This document shows positions 58,486 to 64,000 of a stretch of DNA of 64,000 bases, one piece after another (position 1 is the stretch's first letter; every line of letters starts with the position of its first letter). Under the pieces are notes generated by a model. It was not told where the DNA came from, searched no databases, and worked only from the letters and a program-made list of their open reading frames with translations. Position numbers and translations under genes: made by a program. Source of the stretch: Chrysoporthe austroafricana (taxonomy: Eukaryota; Ascomycota; Sordariomycetes; Diaporthales; Cryphonectriaceae); contig JYIP02000001.1 of the NCBI GenBank assembly GCA_001051155.2, positions 5,580,001 through 5,644,000 of the forward strand. The letters are read 5' to 3'.

Positions 58486-60347
58486 CTAAAGCTCGTCCTT
58501 GGTGCGGACGCCCGGCTCATGCACGTCTTCACAAGCAGCTGGTGTGCCAACCTCCATCTTGTAGACACACTTCTCGGCCTCGCTGACCCTCCAGAGCTCG
58601 TCTGCCTCAGCACATCCCAGCCAGACGTCCGTCCGTCGCTGCGGCCCATTCCAACAGCTCTGGCCGTTCTCGTAGCGCAGCACCATGCGGGGTCCCTTGC
58701 CCAGGCTCTTGCCGTCCAGGCGCTCTTCGTCGTCGGCCATCTCCGTGTCGATGCGTACGAATTTGCCCATATTGGTGCTACCGTGGCCCTTCTTCGATTT
58801 CTGGCTGGTCTTACCTAGCCAGCAAACCTCGTACTCGTATTCGCCGCTCTCAGTAGAGGTACACTTGTCCTTTAGGACCCGGAAGATGTCATCCGCGCCG
58901 TAATCCTTTTCGAGGTCTTCCTTTTCTTCGCCGAGGTTTCTCTCCTTCTTGGAGAGATCATCCGCAACGGCCTGGAAGGCTTCTCGTGCGGCAGTGACAA
59001 GAACAGACTCGCTACTGCCGGAGGGATTGTCGGCCATGATGCCATTTTCGATGAGCCAGACCCGGAGGTTGTTCATCTTTCCGTGGACAAACGCCCGGAC
59101 TCCTTCCGGTAGGTATGCCTCGAAGCTGTAGACTGCGAAGTGTCAGCATAGTGATGTTGTAGAGGGCGGTTGTTCCTATTAATACTTACGAATATCGGTA
59201 TCCGTAACCTCACCCTCGTCGAACTCCTTCCAGTTGATGCCGGAACTCTCGCCGTCCTCCTTGATGATCTCCACGATGTCGGACTCAACAAGGTCGGAGG
59301 ATGCGGCGTCGGCAATCCTGGCAGCATAGTCCTCCCATCCCTTGACGGCGGCTTTGACGCCCTCGTCGTTGAAGTTGGGGTTATATTCCTCCTTGAACTT
59401 CTTGAGGATCTGCTCCAGCTCGTCGACACGGCCCTGCAGCTCGTCGCGCTGGTCGAGTACCTTGCTCAGGGTTTCTCGCAGCTCTGCGACCCTGGTCTTG
59501 GCCAGGCCGACCAATACGCCGAGTTTGCCGCCCTGTCCTTCGGACCTGACGACCTTGCCCTTTTCTGCCTGCTCAACTTCCTGGTATTTCCTCTCCAGTT
59601 CGTCCTTCTTCTCTTGCAGACCCTTGATCTCTTGCTCAAGGGAAGTGATCTTAGCTTCCACCCTCCTGCGGAGCTCCCGGGCCTCTTTAGCCATGGTCCG
59701 CCGGCGTTTGGCAGCCTTTTCCTTGGCCTGAGTGCGTGCCTCCTCGAGCTTCCTGTGCTCCTTGCCAATCGCATCACAGCGATTCTCACACTTGACACCA
59801 CCGACGTGAGCGTACTCCTCCGTGCCATCGCAGCAGATGTCATAGTCACAGACTCCATCATTGACATAGACAAATGGCACATACATGCCTATGTGACCAA
59901 CATTTTCACACCAGAAGCCCGGAAGGACATTGGTAGTGTTTGTCGTTCCGCAAAAGGAGGCAGGAAGAGGTTGTGCGGGGGATAAAGGGTCGAGGTTGGA
60001 GCAAGCAGCAGTGCCAGGCTCATCGGAGCCGTCAGGACAGTCACAGCTGTTGTCATTGATCTGGGAGGGCTTGAGAGATATCGACGGGTGGCCGATACAT
60101 GTGAAGGCGTCTTTGGTAGAATAGAACTTGGCAACTGTGGTATAAACTGTTAGTCCATATTGTATATTTGTGAGGCACAGAACAGCTGAGAGGTGTGCAT
60201 CGACTTCCTGACCCGTACCCCACGGGGCACAAGCATCAATGATCACTTACACTCAGGGCCAACACCTCGAGGCAGGCCGGAGCTCCCAGCAGCAGCCACC
60301 ACAAGGGTGCTGGCGCTCAGAAGCACCAACAAGCCTGTCTGCTGCAT
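58486..60347 (-). CDS. gtb1: Glucosidase II beta subunit (PRKCSH/Gtb1-like), 562 aa
   Basis: Non-catalytic ER subunit that retains glucosidase II and recognises mannose for trimming of N-glycans in the calnexin cycle. Three exons on the minus strand: 60347-60251, 60134-59190, 59132-58486. Donors are GTAAGT in both introns, acceptors CACAG and CGCAG. Signal peptide at residues 1-21 (GLLVLLSASTLVVAAA). LDL-receptor class A-like repeats: about 45-83 (CDCPDGSDEPGTAAC) and 107-152 (VNDGVCDYDICCDGTEEY). A long charged coiled coil covers about 155-300. The C-terminal MRH domain (about 440-555) shows YENGQSCWNGPQRRTDVWLG and VYKMEVGTPAAC with the expected Gln, Arg, Glu and Cys residues. It ends in KDEL, an ER-retrieval signal. 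The first exon supplies the signal peptide and was found by splice logic. Confidence 0.93.
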
Positions 60348-60772
60348 ATTCCGTTGCCACTGTCACTCTTCATGCAATGGGGACAGAAGAGGACAGACAG
60401 CGAGGATGCGTGTTTGCTGTCGAGAATTGTAGGCTTCAGAGAGAAATCTACAAAACAAGGAATATGTCCAGCTGGCTTCAGGACAGCGGACAACGACGGT
60501 ATCATGCTGGGTATAAGCTACCCCGGGACCCACCTTGGCTCGCTTGGCATCGATAAGCCAATCACATATCCAATGGCTTTCACGAAATCCGGGGTCTTCA
60601 CTGCCAGCGGCACCAGGCTATACCGTATCTCGCCTGCCGGCTGGTCAGCAGTGTGAATTTCTGCCTGCAAAAAAATTGCCCCTCCATCCAAGAACTCTCA
60701 GAGCCACAGCATTACTGCGCTCTTGACAGAGGCTCGCATCAGACAGCTGAGGTCGACAAGCGCAACTATATT
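60348..60772. promoter_or_regulatory. Divergent promoter region of gtb1 and the GCIP-like gene
   Basis: About 425 bp between head-to-head genes. No defined site recognised. The frame of the plus gene stays open upstream to 60653 but has no domain content. Confidence 0.4.
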
Positions 60773-61969
60773 ATGGCGCAGTCGACAGCTCCATCCTCAG
60801 ATGCTCTCGAGGAGCTGGCCTCCCTCACCAGCAACGCTGTTCTGCTCATCCAGGGCATCGAGGAGTCTCTGAAAAATGTTGTGGACTCAAACGGCGATTC
60901 CGGCCCGTCCGCAGACAAATGGGCCATTGCAGACTCTCCGGCGGACCGCGAGAAACGGCTGGACTGCCTAGCCCTGGCTCGGGACTCGGCTACACTCATC
61001 AAGGCCCACGCCACCAAGATCTCCCTCTTCATAATAAATGAGCCCTTCACTCCCTCGGCCATCTGTACTGTCCTCAGGCAGCTCATCCAGGGCCCGATCC
61101 CAGCTCTCACCTCCGCTGTCCAGCAGTGCCACGCTGACCAATACACGAAACTCATCCGTCGGGGTCTGGCTTGGAACTGCGCCAGGGTTTTGAGAGAGCT
61201 AAGAGAGCTCATCCAGAAAATCCCCAGCGACGGCAAGGTCCTGCCCCAGGATCAGCGGAACGGACTATCAGGCGCGAAGGCAGAGAAGGGCAGCATCGTC
61301 GCTACAGGCCTCCTCTGGGGCTTGTGTGATGAGGTCATCAGCTTCGCTAATATTGGTGCTGTGGGACACTTGGTTCACAAAGCTGAACATTTTCGGGATA
61401 CACTCAAGGACGTGTTAGAGGAGCTGAAGGAGTGGAGCGAAGAGCAGGATGGTGCGGATGACGATGAGGATGAAGACGACGAGACTGGGCACGACGATGA
61501 GGTTGGAGACCTCGCGGACGACGTCAACAACACTCATATCAGCACTCAAGCCATGCTGGACTCGTTCATGGGCTCTCAGCAGAACATTCCTCGCGATGAC
61601 CCGGAAAAGATCAGGGAACGCCTCGAGTCAACATTGCGTAGGTTACGACTGACGACCCTGCTGTATCAGGCTCTCATCAAGAGGAGGCTCAAGACGCTGC
61701 CTAAGCTACCCCTGGCCCCCGAGACCGAGTCGGTGACTGTCTCCCGGCTGGACGAGGTTATGCCTCTGCTCAGGAGAATCACGGACCGTTTTAACAGCCT
61801 TGCAGTCGCTTTCTACGAACTCGATTCCGGCGAGATCAACAGGCTCATGGATCAGTGTTTCTTCGACGCCTTTGCCGTGTCGGAGCTACTGGCCAAGCCA
61901 TGGGACGGCCAGAAAGACGGGTTCACAGAATGGGTTGCAAAGTTTCAGGTGGAGATCAAGAAGAACTGA
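60773..61969 (+). CDS. GCIP/cyclin-D1-binding protein 1-like protein (398 aa)
   Basis: Single exon starting MAQSTAPSSDALEELASLTS (60773, context TTATGG). Mostly helical, with a conserved-looking segment of cyclin-D1-binding protein 1 (GCIP) type: KISLFIINEPFTPSAICTVL, then ALTSAVQQC, then ARVLRELRELI and TGLLWGLCDEVISF. An acidic linker (about 230-265, DDDEDEDDETGHDD) separates it from a C-terminal helical part ending WVAKFQVEIKKN. Animal relatives bind D-type cyclins. The role in fungi is not established. A start at 60653 would add 40 residues of uncharacteristic sequence. Confidence 0.7.
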   Translation: MAQSTAPSSDALEELASLTSNAVLLIQGIEESLKNVVDSNGDSGPSADKWAIADSPADREKRLDCLALARDSATLIKAHATKISLFIINEPFTPSAICTVLRQLIQGPIPALTSAVQQCHADQYTKLIRRGLAWNCARVLRELRELIQKIPSDGKVLPQDQRNGLSGAKAEKGSIVATGLLWGLCDEVISFANIGAVGHLVHKAEHFRDTLKDVLEELKEWSEEQDGADDDEDEDDETGHDDEVGDLADDVNNTHISTQAMLDSFMGSQQNIPRDDPEKIRERLESTLRRLRLTTLLYQALIKRRLKTLPKLPLAPETESVTVSRLDEVMPLLRRITDRFNSLAVAFYELDSGEINRLMDQCFFDAFAVSELLAKPWDGQKDGFTEWVAKFQVEIKKN

Positions 61970-62968
61970 ACCGGCATTCAGAAGTAGCTGCGCGCCAAAC
62001 TGATACCAAGTTATTTGCGAATACCTGGGCTGGCACCAACGACAAAGTACATGACCGAATAATGACACGACTCTTCAGGCGCCGTCACGTATCACAACAA
62101 GCCACGAAACCATAGATGAGCAATAGATTCGATGGATTCCTTCGGGACAACCTCACACTTTCAGCTCCGGCGCCAGCCAAATTTTAGACACGGGGATTCA
62201 TTCTATCTTGCAGTGTCGATGTCTGATCAGTGGTCGTTCGTTCGGCTGCTGCTGACAATGCCTAGACGCCGTGCATCACGGTCAGGATAAGTTGCCTGGC
62301 TTAGGTGGGGGTGGAGAGCTATTCAGCCGCGAGCTCAATCTACACGGCCGACCTTGATACACCATCACAAGTGTCATACGCAAGAAGGTCGCCGCTGTTT
62401 CTATTGCTTCCGCTAGCTGAAATAGCATCAGGTTCGACACCTCATTAAAAAGTAAGTAGCTGGTCTGCTTCGACATTACAAGCAAATTAGTAATGCAAAG
62501 ACAGGCTAGCAGCTCGGACCAGCGTACTGCTTCATAAGCCCCGGTCTGACTGCGGCCCGTAGACCGACGCTGGTGTCGTCCACAAGCCCCTCAACCTTGC
62601 GCGGAGGGTTCCTGTAGCCTTTGCTTTGTCAGTTGCAGCCATTCTCTTGTAGACGTCTATTTCTTTTTGATCCACACTGACACGGTCATCCTGGTCTAAG
62701 CACTTGGGAAGGAGTTCCCGTTGCCGAGGCCAAGAAGCAACAGTCAACCCGTCTCTATCACCGCTAGACCTTCACCATGACGCGGGCTGAATATCTAAAT
62801 GACGAGGATAGCAACAGATCAGTCGCCTGGATCTGTCGTATAAAGAACAGGCCCTCCGCAAGAAGCCACGTCCTGTTCTAGATTTCAACGCAGCCAGTGA
62901 ACCTCCTCATTATCTACCTGATCTGGCCTCACCATCTCCATTGAATCATTAGCGCACGGTGCAAAAAG
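61970..62968. other. Intergenic region
   Basis: About 1 kb with no supportable gene. Short minus-strand ORFs (62282-62485, 62532-62747) have no recognisable content. CT-rich DNA at 62905-62950 precedes the NmrA-like start. Confidence 0.55.
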
Positions 62969-63877
62969 ATGTCTAAACCATTCGTCGCCGTGGCCGGTGC
63001 GACCGGTCAGCTAGGAAGGCTCATCGCTACCAGCCTGAGAGCCCGCAACGTCCCGGTGAAGGCCCTTGTTCGTCCGAAGACAGACCCGGCCCGCACCGCG
63101 ACCCTGAAGAGCGCCGGCGTCACCATCGCCGAGGCCGACCTGAGCGACGTCGCCGCCGTGGCCGAGGAGTTGCGCGGGGCCAGCACCGTCGTCTCCGCCC
63201 TCAACGGGCTCGCCGACACGATGCTGGGCACGCAGCAGGCCCTCCTCGACGCCGCGGCGCGCGCCGAGGCGAGCCGCTTCATCCCGTCAGACTTCTCGCT
63301 CGACTTCACGCGGACGGCCCCCGGGTCGAACCGCAACCTGGACCTGCGGCGCGCGTTCCACCGCGCGCTGGACGCGTCCGGCGTCCGCTGGACGTCGGTC
63401 CTGAACGGGGCCTTCATGGAGCTGCTCGCGGGCCCGGCGCCGCTCGTCAGCGACCGCCTCCGCCGCGTGCTGTACTGGGGCAGCGACGAGCAGCCGCTCG
63501 ACTTCACCACCTACGCCGACACCGCCGCGTACACGGCGGCCGTCGCCGCGGACCCGCGGCCCACCCCGCGCTACCTGCGCATTGCGGGGGATGTGGTCAC
63601 CCCGAGGGAGCTCGCCCGCATCGTGAGCCGGGTGCGAGGGGCTTCGTATTCGACCCTCTGGGCGGGGAGTCCCGGCTTCCTGGAGGGGGCGTCCGGAGTC
63701 ATGAGGCGGTTCGGCATAGGTGGGAGCGAGAAGGATGTGTTTCCTGCGTGGCAGGGCATGCAGTATACAGCAAACATGTTCTCGGGAGCCGGTAAGTTGG
63801 AGCCGCTGGATAACGACCGGTATCCGGAAATCAAGTGGACGAAGGTCCAGGATTTCCTCACCCAACAATCAGTGTAA
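62969..63877 (+). CDS. NmrA-like / isoflavone-reductase-like NAD(P)-binding protein (302 aa)
   Basis: Single exon, atypical short-chain dehydrogenase. The N-terminus FVAVAGATGQLGRLIATSLR carries the GATGQLG dinucleotide motif (10-16). A basic patch KALVRPKTDPAR follows strand 2, suggesting NADPH binding. SRFIPSDFSLDFTR is the family's central strand with the usual SRFIPS.F pattern, and GVRWTSVLNGAFME the following helix. The C-terminal part (about 200-300) is the variable substrate domain. Members are either redox-sensing regulators or reductases. The Tyr-x-x-x-Lys motif of classical enzymes is not seen, so the activity is open. No cluster partners are visible before the window ends. Confidence 0.85.
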   Translation: MSKPFVAVAGATGQLGRLIATSLRARNVPVKALVRPKTDPARTATLKSAGVTIAEADLSDVAAVAEELRGASTVVSALNGLADTMLGTQQALLDAAARAEASRFIPSDFSLDFTRTAPGSNRNLDLRRAFHRALDASGVRWTSVLNGAFMELLAGPAPLVSDRLRRVLYWGSDEQPLDFTTYADTAAYTAAVAADPRPTPRYLRIAGDVVTPRELARIVSRVRGASYSTLWAGSPGFLEGASGVMRRFGIGGSEKDVFPAWQGMQYTANMFSGAGKLEPLDNDRYPEIKWTKVQDFLTQQSV

Positions 63878-64000
63878 AGAGGTCTCTTATGAAAGCCTTG
63901 GAGCAGCGGCGGTTATTATAGCAGAACAGACAGAAGCTGGACACATCCAGTGCCTGCAGTGTATGAGCCGCACCAAAATAGTTGCTATGGTAATGGAGTA

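Noticed and set aside
1..64000. CRISPR arrays, rRNA or tRNA genes
   Set aside because: No spaced identical repeats of CRISPR type and no recognisable rRNA or tRNA were seen by eye. A tRNA scan could still find a tRNA I missed.

Overview
The window is chromosomal DNA of a filamentous ascomycete (Pezizomycotina, probably Sordariomycetes). The evidence is short GT-AG introns of 50-120 nt with CTAAC-type branch sites, a full-length fungal TOR kinase, a long-form phosphoglycerate dehydrogenase, a Neurospora-type carboxymuconate cyclase, and a very AT-rich block of retrotransposon relics showing C-to-T and G-to-A decay typical of repeat-induced point mutation (RIP). The class assignment is inference. 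No species is claimed.

Region 1 (1-19375) is AT-rich and has no intact gene. Its core is a complete but dead Ty3/gypsy LTR retrotransposon on the minus strand (9739-19167). It has two 207-bp LTRs, a CCACT target duplication, a primer-binding-site candidate two bases inside the 5' LTR, and gag, RT, RNase H and integrase relics in Ty3/gypsy order. A further decayed coding region of unknown function lies between integrase and the 3' LTR. The element is inserted inside an older LTR of its own family. To its left (1-9738) lie fragments of the same family in both orientations and a second, different gypsy relic (about 2770-6027). A purine minisatellite (19461-19570) marks the change to GC-rich DNA.

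Region 2 (about 19.9-64 kb) is GC-rich and gene-dense. In order it holds: a small orphan ORF; a NIMA-like pseudokinase; a Roadblock/LC7-type protein next to an assembly gap; an uncharacterised 705-aa protein (-); adenylosuccinate lyase (+); a zinc NADP-type alcohol dehydrogenase (-); two-domain glyoxalase I (+); D-3-phosphoglycerate dehydrogenase (+); a CNNM/Mam3-type membrane protein (+); an intradiol ring-cleavage dioxygenase (-) divergent from 3-carboxy-cis,cis-muconate cyclase (+); a GH71 alpha-1,3-glucanase-like protein (-); TOR (-); Rtf2 (+); glucosidase II beta subunit (-); a GCIP/cyclin-D1-binding-like protein (+); and an NmrA-like reductase (+).

Most region 2 genes are housekeeping: purine and serine synthesis, methylglyoxal detoxification, ER glycoprotein quality control, replication-fork function and growth control. 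The one clear metabolic pairing is the dioxygenase and muconate cyclase. They share a 1.6-kb divergent promoter region and would carry out consecutive steps of the protocatechuate branch of the beta-ketoadipate pathway if the dioxygenase acts on protocatechuate. Exon boundaries were derived by hand from splice signals and reading-frame continuity. Two single-N positions (9207, 23448) look like assembly joins.
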